Part shown: positions 34,993 through 44,408 of the stretch, piece after piece
Layout: each line of letters starts with the position of its first letter
Numbering within the stretch: position 1 is the stretch's first letter
From: Ancylomarina sp. 16SWW S1-10-2
Lineage (GTDB): Bacteria > Bacteroidota > Bacteroidia > Bacteroidales > Marinifilaceae
Assembly: GCF_009669305.1 (NCBI RefSeq)
Contig: NZ_SADB01000002.1
Coordinates: 62,001 to 126,000 of the forward strand
DNA: 64,000 nucleotides
Direction: 5' to 3'
Position numbers and translations under genes: made by a program
The notes under the pieces: generated by a model
Database searches by the model: none
What the model was told of the DNA's origin: nothing
The model's input: only the letters and a program-made list of their open reading frames with translations

Positions 34993-37224
34993 TTAACTAT
35001 ATTCTTCTATGTTTTCAATACGTCTCACATTGTCGAGTCCTTTAATTTTAATTAGTTTTTTCATTAGATTGTTTAAATCTTCAGTATTATGGACATACAA
35101 GTGAATTAGTCCTTCAAATACGCCATCCGGGCTTTCAAAATGGATAGATCTCATGTTTACATCATGATCTTTTGAGATGATAGATGTTATATCGTTAACA
35201 ATTCCAATTTTATCAATTCCACTTAGCTCTATTATCGCTAAAAATGACATTAAACGATGACTTGTCCAATTGGCTTCAATTATTTTGTCGCCTTGGCTAG
35301 ACATTAATTTGAGTGCATTAGGGCATTTCCTTTTGTGAATGGTCACATTATTTTCCAGATCAACATAACCTACCACATCATCTCCAGGTATAGGCCTGCA
35401 ACAGTTTGCAATTTTATACTTTTCTTCAGACATGGTTTCTTCTAAAAGAAAAGGTTTCCTTTTGTCAATTTCAGGCTTATTTTCTGCTTTTACAGCTGAT
35501 GTTTCTTTACTATCGCTGCCGAATAATTGTAGGCTCCAGTATTTTATAAATTTATTTCTTGATTTCTTTTTAACGATCTCTTTTACTTCTTCTAGTTTAA
35601 GTTTTGATGATCCAAAGTTTAGAAAAAGTTCATCCTTATTTGTGAATTGATAGTGTTCCATCAATTTTTTAGTCGCCTTAGAATTTAAAACTAAGCCAAT
35701 ATTTATAAGGTGTTCTTCTAGTAGCTTAATCCCTGCATAAATTAATCGTTTTCTATCATCTTTAAATTCGGCCTTTATTTTTGATTTAGCTCTAGCCGTT
35801 ACAACATAATCAAGCCACTCAGGTTTAGGTTTTTGTTTGTCAGATGTTAGTATTTCTACTTGATCACCGCTACGAAGAACATAATTTAATGATACAAGTC
35901 TGTGATTGACTTTAGCTCCAATGCAATGATTACCAATATCTGTGTGGATATTATAGGCAAAATCTAAAGCACTTGAATGTTTAGGCAGTGTTTTGATTAA
36001 TCCCTTAGGCGTAAAAACTTGGATTTCTTGCGAGAATAAATTTAAACGAAATTCATCCAGAAAAGCTAAGGCATCAGATTCAGGATTTTCAAGTATTTCT
36101 CTAACATCCTTCAGCCATTTGTCTAATTCAGACTCATTTACATCACTATTCCTAGAGTGGGCGATAAAACCACGCTCTGCGATTTCGTTCATTCTATTGG
36201 AACAGATTTGAATTTCAATCCATTTGCCTTGAGGCCCCATCGCCGTCATATGTAGCGCTTCGTACCCATTAGCTTTGGGTGTTGTCATCCAATCTCTAAT
36301 GCGTTCTGGCTTTGGTTTATATATGTCCGTTATTAACGAATAAATGTTCCAACATTGGTTTTTTTCAGGTATTTCTTCCTGAGGTTTAAAAATGACTCTT
36401 ATTGCTGGTACATCATAAATATCTTGAAGTTTGATTTTTTTGTATTCAATCTTGTTCCAAATAGAGAAGATTGAACGAGGACGATTTATAATTGTACAGG
36501 TTATGTTGTTATCATTCAGCAATTTCTTAATAGGTTTGATGATTTGATCGATAACGATTATCTGCTCAGCTTCTTTTTCTTTAATCTTTTCAACAATATC
36601 TTTATAATCTTCAGGATGCTCATACATTAAGCTTAAATCCTCAAGCTCTGATTTAATTTTGTATAGGCCTAATCGATGGGCTAAAGGAGCAAAAAGGAAT
36701 AAGGTTTCTCCTGCAATTTTCATTTGCTTACGCAATGGCATGGAACTTAACGTTCGCATGTTATGTAATCGATCTGCAATCTTTAGAATAATGACACGAA
36801 TATCATCAGAAAGAGTCAATAACATTTTTCTAAAATTCTCGGCCTGCATTGACGTTTCCTGATTGCAAGCGCCTGAAATCTTAGTTAGTCCATCAACAAT
36901 AGAGGCTACTTTGTCGCCAAAATGATGGGCAATATCTTCAATTGTACAGTCTGTGTCTTCAACAACATCGTGTAGTAAAGCAGCGACTATTGATTTTGTT
37001 CCTAAGCCAATTTCTTTAGCTGCAATTTCAGCTACTTTAATTGGGTGAATAATATAAGGTTCTCCCGATTTACGCCGTACTCCTTTATGGGCTTCACATG
37101 CAAAATGGAAAGCCTTCTCAATCATCGCTTTTCTCTCGGGCGTATCACTTCTCTTACAGCTAAGTAAGAGCTTTTGATAACTTGCGCGTATTAATTCTTT
37201 ATCTTGTTGGGTTTCAACTGTCAT
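34993..37224 (-). CDS. Bifunctional (p)ppGpp synthetase/hydrolase, Rel/SpoT
   Basis: 743-aa long-form RSH enzyme that makes and degrades the stringent-response alarmone. The HD hydrolase domain (residues ~35-190) keeps H60, HD at 85-86, ED at 89-90 and D151. The synthetase domain follows, with TPKANGYEALHM and the acidic EIQI, then a TGS domain (VFTPKGLIKTLP) and a C-terminal ACT domain (residues ~670-740). With both active sites intact it is probably bifunctional. It is followed by a Fur-family gene. Bacteroidota often carry two RSH proteins; only this one is in the window. Confidence 0.94.
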   Translation of the reverse strand: MTVETQQDKELIRASYQKLLLSCKRSDTPERKAMIEKAFHFACEAHKGVRRKSGEPYIIHPIKVAEIAAKEIGLGTKSIVAALLHDVVEDTDCTIEDIAHHFGDKVASIVDGLTKISGACNQETSMQAENFRKMLLTLSDDIRVIILKIADRLHNMRTLSSMPLRKQMKIAGETLFLFAPLAHRLGLYKIKSELEDLSLMYEHPEDYKDIVEKIKEKEAEQIIVIDQIIKPIKKLLNDNNITCTIINRPRSIFSIWNKIEYKKIKLQDIYDVPAIRVIFKPQEEIPEKNQCWNIYSLITDIYKPKPERIRDWMTTPKANGYEALHMTAMGPQGKWIEIQICSNRMNEIAERGFIAHSRNSDVNESELDKWLKDVREILENPESDALAFLDEFRLNLFSQEIQVFTPKGLIKTLPKHSSALDFAYNIHTDIGNHCIGAKVNHRLVSLNYVLRSGDQVEILTSDKQKPKPEWLDYVVTARAKSKIKAEFKDDRKRLIYAGIKLLEEHLINIGLVLNSKATKKLMEHYQFTNKDELFLNFGSSKLKLEEVKEIVKKKSRNKFIKYWSLQLFGSDSKETSAVKAENKPEIDKRKPFLLEETMSEEKYKIANCCRPIPGDDVVGYVDLENNVTIHKRKCPNALKLMSSQGDKIIEANWTSHRLMSFLAIIELSGIDKIGIVNDITSIISKDHDVNMRSIHFESPDGVFEGLIHLYVHNTEDLNNLMKKLIKIKGLDNVRRIENIEEYS

Positions 37225-37422
37225 ATGGCACTAATTTATAATAATCTTAATACAAATCGAAAAAATATGATTTGTTATAGCTTTCGTTGTGAAAACTGAA
37301 CCTATTGTCAATTTGATTTTCCCCTAGTCTATAAAATTAGTTAAAACTCCGGATTTAAAGTCTCGTTTAGCTAATTTATTTAGATTCGTTATTCTTAATT
37401 TGTGAATATAGTATTTCTCCTT

Positions 37423-37463
37423 AAAAAAATGAGCAATTAGCTTTAGCTAATTGCTCATTTTTA
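37423..37463 (-). terminator. Rho-independent terminator after the M16 peptidase pair
   Basis: Very long perfect stem AAAAATGAGCAATTAGCT (37425-37442) and its complement (37445-37462) around TT. It ends 15 bp after the last M16 stop codon. Confidence 0.9.
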
Positions 37464-37477
37464 GTTTAATTTTTAAA

Positions 37478-38770
37478 TTAAGCTTTTTTTTCTCCAACAA
37501 CGACCTCATAAAGATCCTCTTCTTTGAAATAAGTATTAGCTAATTCCATAATTGTTTGAGAAGAAGTTGCTTTTATTCTTTGCAGAAACGTCTCGTAGTA
37601 TGAATTGTCATATCCGAAAGGAAGATTCCCTTTTAAGCTTTCTGATAGAGCAAATGGGCTATCAAAACTTCTTAACATTTCTCCTGCAAAGAAATTTTTC
37701 ACAAGGTTTAGTTCTTCTTCAGGAATTAATTCTTCTCTCAGCCTTTTAATTTCTTTATATATTTCGGAGATAGCTGCTTCGCAAACATCAGTTCCAACTT
37801 CGGTTATAATTGCAAAATGTCCCGATTTTAAATGTGAAAGTAAAAGGGAATTAATGCCATAAGTATATCCTTTGTCTTCACGAATGTTCTGCATTAAACG
37901 TGAGCCGAAGTAGCCTCCAAGAACAAGATTTAGTAGCATAATGCCTGCATAATCCTTATGTGTTTTATTAAAAAGAGGACGTCCAATTCGAATTGATGAT
38001 TGAACAGCATCCTTTTTATGAATAAAAACTTTTTTATCAGTGGAACTTATAAACTGGTGTTCTACATCTTTAATCGAAGTTTTGGTATTCCAAGATTTTG
38101 CTCCAAAACAGTCTTCGATCATGTTTAAAACTGATTCGTTTATTTTTCCAGCAACAATAATTCGACAGTTATCGGAAGTGTAACATTCTTTGTAAAACGA
38201 TTTAACATCATCTAATTTAACCTCGTCGAAAGATTTTGCTTCGAAGATATTGGCGTAAGGATGATTCTCACCATAAATAAGGCTGTTAAATTTTTCTTTG
38301 GCCAGAGCACTTGCTTGTTCTCTATTTACAAGGTAATTCTGTTTTTTATTACTTAGAATGGTTTTAAGCTCTTTTTGAGGAAATGTAGGGCGTTTAATTA
38401 TCTCTTCAAGTAAATTTAAGGTTTCTGCTAAGTATTTGTTGAGTGTGTATAAGCTAATACTAGCATAGTGTTGGCTATTACTATAAGAGATGTATGCGCC
38501 ATAAAAGTCAAATTTTTCAGCTAATTCTGAAGCTGTATAATTTTCGGTTCCTTCGTTAAGCATTGAGTTGCATATGCCAGCAATTAAAGGATATTTCTGA
38601 TACCATAATCCGGCATTAAAAATCAGTTCAATTTTAACAACATCCTGACTACCACCAGAGATAATATGGACAGGAATCTCATTGCTCAAAATTTCTTTTT
38701 TTGATTTAGGAATATCTACATGCTCAATTGTTTTGAATTGAGGAGGTAAGTTACGATTCAAATTTTCCAT
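37478..38770 (-). CDS. M16 peptidase family protein, inactive-type subunit
   Basis: 430-aa M16B protein. The zinc motif HXXEH expected near the N-terminus is absent (the corresponding stretch reads AGICNSMLNEGTENYTA). The substrate-binding arginine/tyrosine segment NIREDKGYTYGINS in the second half is kept. This matches the non-catalytic partner in bacterial two-subunit M16 peptidases, analogous to the mitochondrial alpha subunit. Its ATG overlaps the stop of the upstream active subunit (TAATG), suggesting translational coupling and 1:1 synthesis. The frame is open to 38806, but the extension would overlap the partner gene further. Confidence 0.9.
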   Translation of the reverse strand: MENLNRNLPPQFKTIEHVDIPKSKKEILSNEIPVHIISGGSQDVVKIELIFNAGLWYQKYPLIAGICNSMLNEGTENYTASELAEKFDFYGAYISYSNSQHYASISLYTLNKYLAETLNLLEEIIKRPTFPQKELKTILSNKKQNYLVNREQASALAKEKFNSLIYGENHPYANIFEAKSFDEVKLDDVKSFYKECYTSDNCRIIVAGKINESVLNMIEDCFGAKSWNTKTSIKDVEHQFISSTDKKVFIHKKDAVQSSIRIGRPLFNKTHKDYAGIMLLNLVLGGYFGSRLMQNIREDKGYTYGINSLLLSHLKSGHFAIITEVGTDVCEAAISEIYKEIKRLREELIPEEELNLVKNFFAGEMLRSFDSPFALSESLKGNLPFGYDNSYYETFLQRIKATSSQTIMELANTYFKEEDLYEVVVGEKKA

Positions 38771-40011
38771 TATTGTTTTTTTGCGTGGTAATAAAGAGTG
38801 GAACAATTTTCTTTGATAAGAATTTTTTGAGCCATTTCTTGTATATCCTCAGTAGTAACTTTGTTATATCTTTCTACTTCAAGATTAATATCTTCAGCTT
38901 GATTAATAATTTCGTGTTGTGCAATATTCATAGCTTTATTTAAAAAACTAATTTCAGAGAACACAAGAGATGATTCAAGCTTATTTTTCACTTTTTGAAG
39001 TTCATAATCACTTGCTTTTGTTGCACAAACTTCATTAAGAACTTCCCAAATAGATTTTTCTGCAGTTTCCATACTCACACCTTCGGTTAATTTGCCACTA
39101 ACAACAAATAAGCCAGGTTCAAAATCACCTGTTAAATAGGCATCTATAGTAGAAAATAGATTTTTATCTTTAACAAGTGTTTGGAAAATACGTGAAGATT
39201 GACCGTTTGATAGAATGTCTGAAAGTAAATCTACTTTAAAGTAATCTTCATCGTTACGTTTTCCCATATGAAAAGCCATATAAATGGCATCATAAGGTAC
39301 ATCTCTATCTAAATGGAGTGATCTAAACTCAGTTTGCTTAGGTTCAATAGGTAAATTACGAAGTGCAATTTCTCTTTTTTCAATAGGTCCAAACCATTTT
39401 TCAGCCAAGCGTTTCACTTCTGATGTTTCAACATTTCCCGCAACAACTAATACGGCGTTGTTTGGTGCATAATGATGAAAGAAAAAATCTTTTACATCTT
39501 GTAATTTAGCATTTTCGATATGCTCTAAAGATTTACCAATTGTTGACCACTGATACGGATGTTTTTTGTAGGCTAGCGGTCTTAGATGTAACCAAACATC
39601 ACCATAAGGATGATTGAAATAATGTTGTTTAAACTCCTCGATAACAACTGCTTTTTGAACTTCTAAGCTTTTTTCTGTGAAAGCTAAACTTAGCATTCTG
39701 TCAGATTCAAGCCAAAATCCTGTTTCTAAGTTTTCTTTAGGAACAGTAAGGTAGTAGTTTGTTACATCGCTATTTGTCCAGGCATTATTATCACCTCCAA
39801 CTTGTTGAAGAGGTTCATCATAATTGGGGATATTTACCGAGCCACCAAACATAAGGTGTTCAAATAGATGTGCGAAGCCTGTTTGTTCAGGATCTTCATC
39901 TTTGGCACCAATATTATATAGAATATTAACAGCAGCTAAGGGGGTTGTTGTGTCTTTATGCACAATTACCTTAAGTCCGTTGTCAAGTGTGAACTTATCG
40001 AATTCAATCAT
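38770..40011 (-). CDS. M16 family zinc metallopeptidase, active subunit
   Basis: 413-aa insulinase/pitrilysin-type (M16B) peptidase. The inverted zinc motif HLFEH gives H48, E51 and H52, with the third ligand in VVIEEF (E125 or E126). No signal peptide is visible, so it may be cytoplasmic. It is followed by an inactive-type M16 protein with overlapping stop/start codons, and the pair should form a clam-shaped heterodimer that degrades short unstructured peptides (family knowledge). The terminator at 37423-37463 closes the unit. Confidence 0.93.
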   Translation of the reverse strand: MIEFDKFTLDNGLKVIVHKDTTTPLAAVNILYNIGAKDEDPEQTGFAHLFEHLMFGGSVNIPNYDEPLQQVGGDNNAWTNSDVTNYYLTVPKENLETGFWLESDRMLSLAFTEKSLEVQKAVVIEEFKQHYFNHPYGDVWLHLRPLAYKKHPYQWSTIGKSLEHIENAKLQDVKDFFFHHYAPNNAVLVVAGNVETSEVKRLAEKWFGPIEKREIALRNLPIEPKQTEFRSLHLDRDVPYDAIYMAFHMGKRNDEDYFKVDLLSDILSNGQSSRIFQTLVKDKNLFSTIDAYLTGDFEPGLFVVSGKLTEGVSMETAEKSIWEVLNEVCATKASDYELQKVKNKLESSLVFSEISFLNKAMNIAQHEIINQAEDINLEVERYNKVTTEDIQEMAQKILIKENCSTLYYHAKKQ

Positions 40012-40091
40012 TTCAATATTTTAAATTAAGAAGATCAATTTTGTCTTCTTTCTAATTCAAATGCAAGTATCATGTTTGCACTCTAATTTTT

Positions 40092-41051
40092 TTAGAATTG
40101 GTATTTAGATTGCTCTGATTTTAGAATTTCAAGTTCTTGTTTGTATTCTGTCATCATTTGATCTATAATTTCAGAAACAGGTTGAATACTTTTTATCATT
40201 GCACCAACTTGTCCTATTTCCAATTCGCCTTCTTCTAAATCTCCTTCAAACATGCCATTTTTAGCACGTCCTTTTCCAAGTATTTCTCTCATTTCTTCAG
40301 GAGAAGCACCACGACATTCAGCTTCGTTTACTTGCTCAAAGAATTTGTTTTTGATTAATCGGGTAGGAGCTAATTTTTTTAGAGAAAGCTTAGTATCACC
40401 TTCACCAAGTTTAACGATTGCTTCTTTAAAATTGATATGAGATGAAGATTCTTCAGATGCAGCAAAACGAGTTCCAATTTGAACACCATCGGCACCTAAA
40501 CAAAGAGCTGCTAAAATACTTTTGCCACAGGCAATACCACCAGCAGCGATTAAAGGTAGTTTAGTCGCTTTCCTTACATTGGGTATTAAAGCTAAAGTTG
40601 TTGTTTCTTCTCGACCATTATGTCCACCTGCTTCAAACCCTTCAGCAACAATAGCATCTACGCCAGCATCTTCGCATTTTTTGGCAAAAAAAGCACTTGA
40701 TACAACATGAACGACAGTAATACCATGTTTCTTTAAGAATGGCGTCCATTTTTTTGGACTACCAGCAGATGTAAATACGATTTTTACTTCTTCTTTTACG
40801 ATGATATCCATGATCTTATCCATTTCAGGATAAAGAAGAGGTACGTTTACACCAAAAGGTTTGTTACATGCCGCTTTTGCTTTTTGGATATGTTCTTGGA
40901 ATATATCTGGATGCATAGATCCTGCACCTATAAGTCCCAAGCCACCTGCATTACTTACAGCTGTTGCTAGTTTCCATCCTGAACACCATACCATTCCTCC
41001 TTGAATAATAGGTTTTTCGATTCCAAAAAGTTGTGTGATTTTATTTGTCAT
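40092..41051 (-). CDS. Nitronate monooxygenase/FabK-like FMN flavoprotein
   Basis: TIM-barrel flavoprotein of 319 aa from the ATG at 41051; a TTG at 41066 could add five residues. Motifs are PIIQGGMVW at the N-terminus, NAGGLGLIGAG, the histidine segment EGFEAGGHNGR, AAGGIACGKS and the phosphate-binding GADGVQIGTRF. These are shared by 2-nitropropane dioxygenases and FabK-type enoyl-ACP reductases; a FabK-like or related oxidoreductase role is as plausible as nitronate oxidation. It is monocistronic, 80 bp upstream of the M16 genes. Confidence 0.88.
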   Translation of the reverse strand: MTNKITQLFGIEKPIIQGGMVWCSGWKLATAVSNAGGLGLIGAGSMHPDIFQEHIQKAKAACNKPFGVNVPLLYPEMDKIMDIIVKEEVKIVFTSAGSPKKWTPFLKKHGITVVHVVSSAFFAKKCEDAGVDAIVAEGFEAGGHNGREETTTLALIPNVRKATKLPLIAAGGIACGKSILAALCLGADGVQIGTRFAASEESSSHINFKEAIVKLGEGDTKLSLKKLAPTRLIKNKFFEQVNEAECRGASPEEMREILGKGRAKNGMFEGDLEEGELEIGQVGAMIKSIQPVSEIIDQMMTEYKQELEILKSEQSKYQF

Positions 41052-41074
41052 GATCAATATTTTCAAGTTGTGAG

Positions 41075-41082
41075 CAAAAATA
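41075..41082 (-). promoter_or_regulatory. Candidate -7 box for the flavoprotein gene
   Basis: Minus strand TATTTTTG matches TAnnTTTG, about 24 bp before the ATG at 41051, and so favours that start. No clear -33. Confidence 0.38.
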
Positions 41083-41315
41083 AAATACTAATATTATAGT
41101 TTTTAGCGCCTTTTTGCGTGTCGACAAAATTAGGAAAAATCTTCGGATATGATTGATCTTAAGGGATAAGATTAGAACGATGTAAATCTTGTACTAATTT
41201 TGTTTTTGAAAGGTAGGTTTATGAATCTAGATATTGCTCCTTGCTGAAGTTTTAATGATCAAAAAAGTGGAGTTGGAGTTCTAATTTTGATTTTTTAAAA
41301 TCTATATTTTAGCTA

Positions 41316-41356
41316 AAATATCCTCCATTTGATTGTTGTTCAAATGGAAGATTTTA
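41316..41356 (-). terminator. Possible terminator after the small PH-like gene
   Basis: Arms TCCATTTGA (41324-41332) and TCAAATGGA (41340-41348), 7-nt loop, flanked by A/T runs with small bulges. It lies just past the stop of the 160-aa gene. Confidence 0.5.
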
Positions 41357-41361
41357 AATTT

Positions 41362-41844
41362 TTATTTTTTTCTAAAATCGTTCATTCTTTCGACTTCAAT
41401 ATTTTTATGCTTGCCTATTATCTTTATAAAGTCAAGAACTTCTCTATTAAAACGGTATGCTTGTTGTTTTAGTTTTAAAGGAAATAAACTATCATCTTGT
41501 TTAGTAAAAAGAAAATAATTTGGTTTGTACTCTATTGATTTTATGTCTTCCCAAAGGATTGTTTGTTTTTTGCTAAAAACACTTTTTTTCAAACTTATTT
41601 GTTCTTCATCAATTAGAATAAAGGCTTTTCCAATGATCGATGCCAATCGGATTCCTCTTCCTTCGAAAATAAATACCATAGCTAATAAAAAAAGTAGTAT
41701 TAGGTTGACAAAATCGAATGTTTCAAAACTTTCTTCTATATAAAACTTAGAGCTTACCCATATTACTATTAGTATGATACCTAATAGCCCTATGATTGTT
41801 TTAGCAGAAGATTTTTGATCTAGTAAATTCTTTTCAAATTTCAT
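41362..41844 (-). CDS. Small two-helix membrane protein with PH-like domain
   Basis: 160-aa protein of unknown function. Two hydrophobic helices (residues ~17-35 and 44-60) are followed by a cytoplasmic domain of alternating strands (residues ~70-150) containing ILIDEEQISLKK and the WEDIKSIEY segment. This is typical of the bacterial PH-like fold attached to membrane proteins (YdbS/DUF304-like style). It lies 81 bp downstream of the nuclease gene on the same strand and may be the last gene of the adhesin operon, but the link is weak. Confidence 0.65.
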   Translation of the reverse strand: MKFEKNLLDQKSSAKTIIGLLGIILIVIWVSSKFYIEESFETFDFVNLILLFLLAMVFIFEGRGIRLASIIGKAFILIDEEQISLKKSVFSKKQTILWEDIKSIEYKPNYFLFTKQDDSLFPLKLKQQAYRFNREVLDFIKIIGKHKNIEVERMNDFRKK

Positions 41845-41925
41845 ATTACCTCCATTTTTATATGAAGATAATGATTATTATTTACATGTATACGTTTGGA
41901 GGCTAATAATTTACATAAAAGCTTT

Positions 41926-42993
41926 TTATTTTTCATCATCTAAGGTTCTCCACAGGTCTAAATAGACAGGTAGATGATCACTAAAGCCTCCGTGATATTT
42001 ATATCCGATATAAGTTCTACATGGGCGTTTGCCTTTATACGAAACATCTGTTTCAAGTAAATAGGCTGGAGCAAATATGAACATATTGTTTGGATGAGTT
42101 TGCAAAATACCATTTGAATTTAAAAGTGCACCTGAAACAATAAATTGATCTAGCATTCCCCACACACCTTTATATTTATTAGAAGCTATAGAACTTTTTT
42201 TCTGTAACACCGCGGCTAAATTATACAATTGGTTATTTGTAATTTCGTTGTCAGGTACACTAGCTTTTAATGTTTTGCGTATAGAATTATTGTCAGGGTA
42301 GTCGTTGAAATCACCCATGATGATAATTTTGGCTTTCCTGTTATTTTGAAATATAGTATCGACTTTATTTCTTAAAAGTTGAGCTGCTGATATGCGTTTA
42401 TGTTCTGATTCCAACTGTCCTCCCCAACGAGATGGCCAATGATTAACAAAAATATGTAAAGTGTCGTCTGTATGTGTTATTCCTTTTACATATAAAATAT
42501 CTCTAGTTGTTGAATAGCTCGAATTATTATAGGTCAATTTTAGAAATGTTGTATCGATAGGGAAGAAGCGGTCAGGTTGGTAGAGTAAAGCGACATCAAT
42601 ACCTCTATGATCGGGTGATTCTTTATGAATGATCTTGTAATTTGCTTTTTTCAATGGAGTTGAATATAATATGCCATTGAGTGTTTTTTTATTTTCAATT
42701 TCGCAAAGGCCTACAATTTCAGGTAATTGCCAACCACCAACAGCCATTATTATTTTCGCAATTTTTTTGCACTTATCTTGATACTTTTTCCATGTCCAAT
42801 ATTTTACACCTTGTGGCAAAAATTCAGCATCATTTTTTAAGCTATCATCTTTAGTGTCGAATAAATTTTCAACATTATAGAATAGAATACGATAATCAGA
42901 TCGTAAGCCATCAATTCCTTTAGCACTATTGGATTGTGCATGGGAGATTAGGGGGAAAAGCAAAACCAATAAAAAAAGCAGTTTATTTTTCAT
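41926..42993 (-). CDS. Exported endonuclease/exonuclease/phosphatase-family protein
   Basis: 355-aa EEP-superfamily enzyme with a clear signal peptide (cleavage near ISHAQ, residue ~20). The active-site blocks are present in order: FYNVENLFD, the metal glutamate in GLCEIEN, FVNHWPSRWGG, MGDFNDYPD (catalytic D/N) and the C-terminal FSDHLPV histidine. Relatives cut DNA or remove phosphate from lipids or sugars, so substrate is open. Export means it acts in the periplasm or outside. It follows the beta-helix lipoprotein gene by 21 bp in the adhesin operon. No T9SS sorting domain is seen. Confidence 0.88.
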   Translation of the reverse strand: MKNKLLFLLVLLFPLISHAQSNSAKGIDGLRSDYRILFYNVENLFDTKDDSLKNDAEFLPQGVKYWTWKKYQDKCKKIAKIIMAVGGWQLPEIVGLCEIENKKTLNGILYSTPLKKANYKIIHKESPDHRGIDVALLYQPDRFFPIDTTFLKLTYNNSSYSTTRDILYVKGITHTDDTLHIFVNHWPSRWGGQLESEHKRISAAQLLRNKVDTIFQNNRKAKIIIMGDFNDYPDNNSIRKTLKASVPDNEITNNQLYNLAAVLQKKSSIASNKYKGVWGMLDQFIVSGALLNSNGILQTHPNNMFIFAPAYLLETDVSYKGKRPCRTYIGYKYHGGFSDHLPVYLDLWRTLDDEK

Positions 42994-43014
42994 GGTATGT
43001 AAAGCTAATTTTAA

Positions 43015-44379
43015 TTACTCAGTCTTATCTATAAATTCAAAACAACCAATATCTGGTTGTGTGTCAGAGATTCGCGAGTTGCCATTATAATCGAATGGGT
43101 GCTGATTGGCATAATCCAGTTTAGCGGTGTTAATTAATGGTGAACCTTGACGTAGATTGTAGTTGTGTTCATATTTATTACTAAAATCTGGATCCATATT
43201 GAAAATACAGCCTTTAAAACTAGCAGCAAAAATATTCTGCTTTTCCTCTTCAAGTTTGATTAGACTATTTATAATTTCAATATTATTTATGTTATTTATT
43301 TCTAGCTCGTTTGTATTTGACCCGTAGATGATTGAATTGTAGATATTTAAATTTTTATCGTTTGTTTCATTTGCTAAATAACTGAAGCAAGTGTTTGTTC
43401 TTGATGAAATTTGCCAATAATTAATGAAATTGCAATGCGAAAATTCAAAATCTCCATCACCTTGAAGTAGAATGTTTTGTTCGCCACAACTAGAGACGAT
43501 AACATCGTGCATATTTAAATTGAAATTCTGTGTTTTGATACCTGTCTTAGTAAAGTTTAAGAGTTTTGAATATTCAATTTTCAGATTGTTATCATTTACA
43601 TCTGACAGAGCAGTTATCCCTTCTGCGGCATTTTCTAATTGGAAGTGAGATATAAAATTATTTTTACTTTCGGCATAAAAGAAAAGTCCGTTCCATTGTC
43701 CAGGTATGTTTTTGTATAATTCTTCTCTACGAGATGATCCGAAAAACACGGGTTCTTCATAACTACCTTCAATATTTAATTCCCCTTTAATGTGTAATCC
43801 TGCTCCTTTTTGAAAATAGACTTTTGTTCCAGCTAGTATTGATAATTTATGATTCTCCTTTAGCGTTATATCCTGATCTATAAGATAAGGGCGGTTTTTT
43901 GTCCAAGTTTGTGATTCCAGTTCATTTTGTGAAAATCGAATAACGTCTTGAGACCAACTTTTAAGTGGAAATCTTAGAACTTTAGAATTGAATGTAAATA
44001 GAATGTGATCTTCAATTAGGCGAGGTTCATCTTGATTAAGGTCTTCGGTATTTAGTTTTATAAAAATGTATAAACTATCCTTAGGTAAGATTTCAGTCTT
44101 ATTTGAATTATTGCCAATAATACCATTAATGTTTAGCTGATAATCAGAATCATTTTCTAAATGAATTTCATCAATCTGAATAGTCTTAGAAGATAGGTTA
44201 TATATTTTTAGTTGACTTGTTGTTGAAGGTAGTCCCGAAAATATGGTATCGAAACTTATACTCTCTTTTGAAAAAGTCAGATTAAAATCAGAGTCATGAT
44301 TAAATTCCTCTTTATTATCGCAAGCAGTAATGAAGTATACAAATGAGAATATAATTAAAGTATAAATGAGTTTTCTCAT
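43015..44379 (-). CDS. Beta-helix lipoprotein in the adhesin operon
   Basis: 454-aa lipoprotein of unknown function. The signal peptide ends in lipobox ITAC with C20. Residues ~35-150 form an Ig-like beta-domain (DTIFSGLPSTTSQLKIYN). Residues ~160-420 look like a right-handed parallel beta-helix of short repeated strands (LSILAGTKVYFQKGAGLHIKG region, then repeated N/S-rich turns). The tail has DYNGNSR and DIGCFEF, seen in choice-of-anchor/pectate-lyase-like surface proteins. It sits between the sprF-like and nuclease genes with gaps of 29 and 21 bp. It may be an accessory surface factor of the adhesin (inference). Confidence 0.78.
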   Translation of the reverse strand: MRKLIYTLIIFSFVYFITACDNKEEFNHDSDFNLTFSKESISFDTIFSGLPSTTSQLKIYNLSSKTIQIDEIHLENDSDYQLNINGIIGNNSNKTEILPKDSLYIFIKLNTEDLNQDEPRLIEDHILFTFNSKVLRFPLKSWSQDVIRFSQNELESQTWTKNRPYLIDQDITLKENHKLSILAGTKVYFQKGAGLHIKGELNIEGSYEEPVFFGSSRREELYKNIPGQWNGLFFYAESKNNFISHFQLENAAEGITALSDVNDNNLKIEYSKLLNFTKTGIKTQNFNLNMHDVIVSSCGEQNILLQGDGDFEFSHCNFINYWQISSRTNTCFSYLANETNDKNLNIYNSIIYGSNTNELEINNINNIEIINSLIKLEEEKQNIFAASFKGCIFNMDPDFSNKYEHNYNLRQGSPLINTAKLDYANQHPFDYNGNSRISDTQPDIGCFEFIDKTE

Positions 44380-44408
44380 TTTAAAGATATTTTTAAAATA
44401 ATGAAATC

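Larger units (their letters stand above)
41052..41361. other. Intergenic region upstream of the flavoprotein gene
   Basis: 310 bp with no gene seen. It contains the -7 box at 41075-41082 and a hairpin at 41316-41356. Confidence 0.45.
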
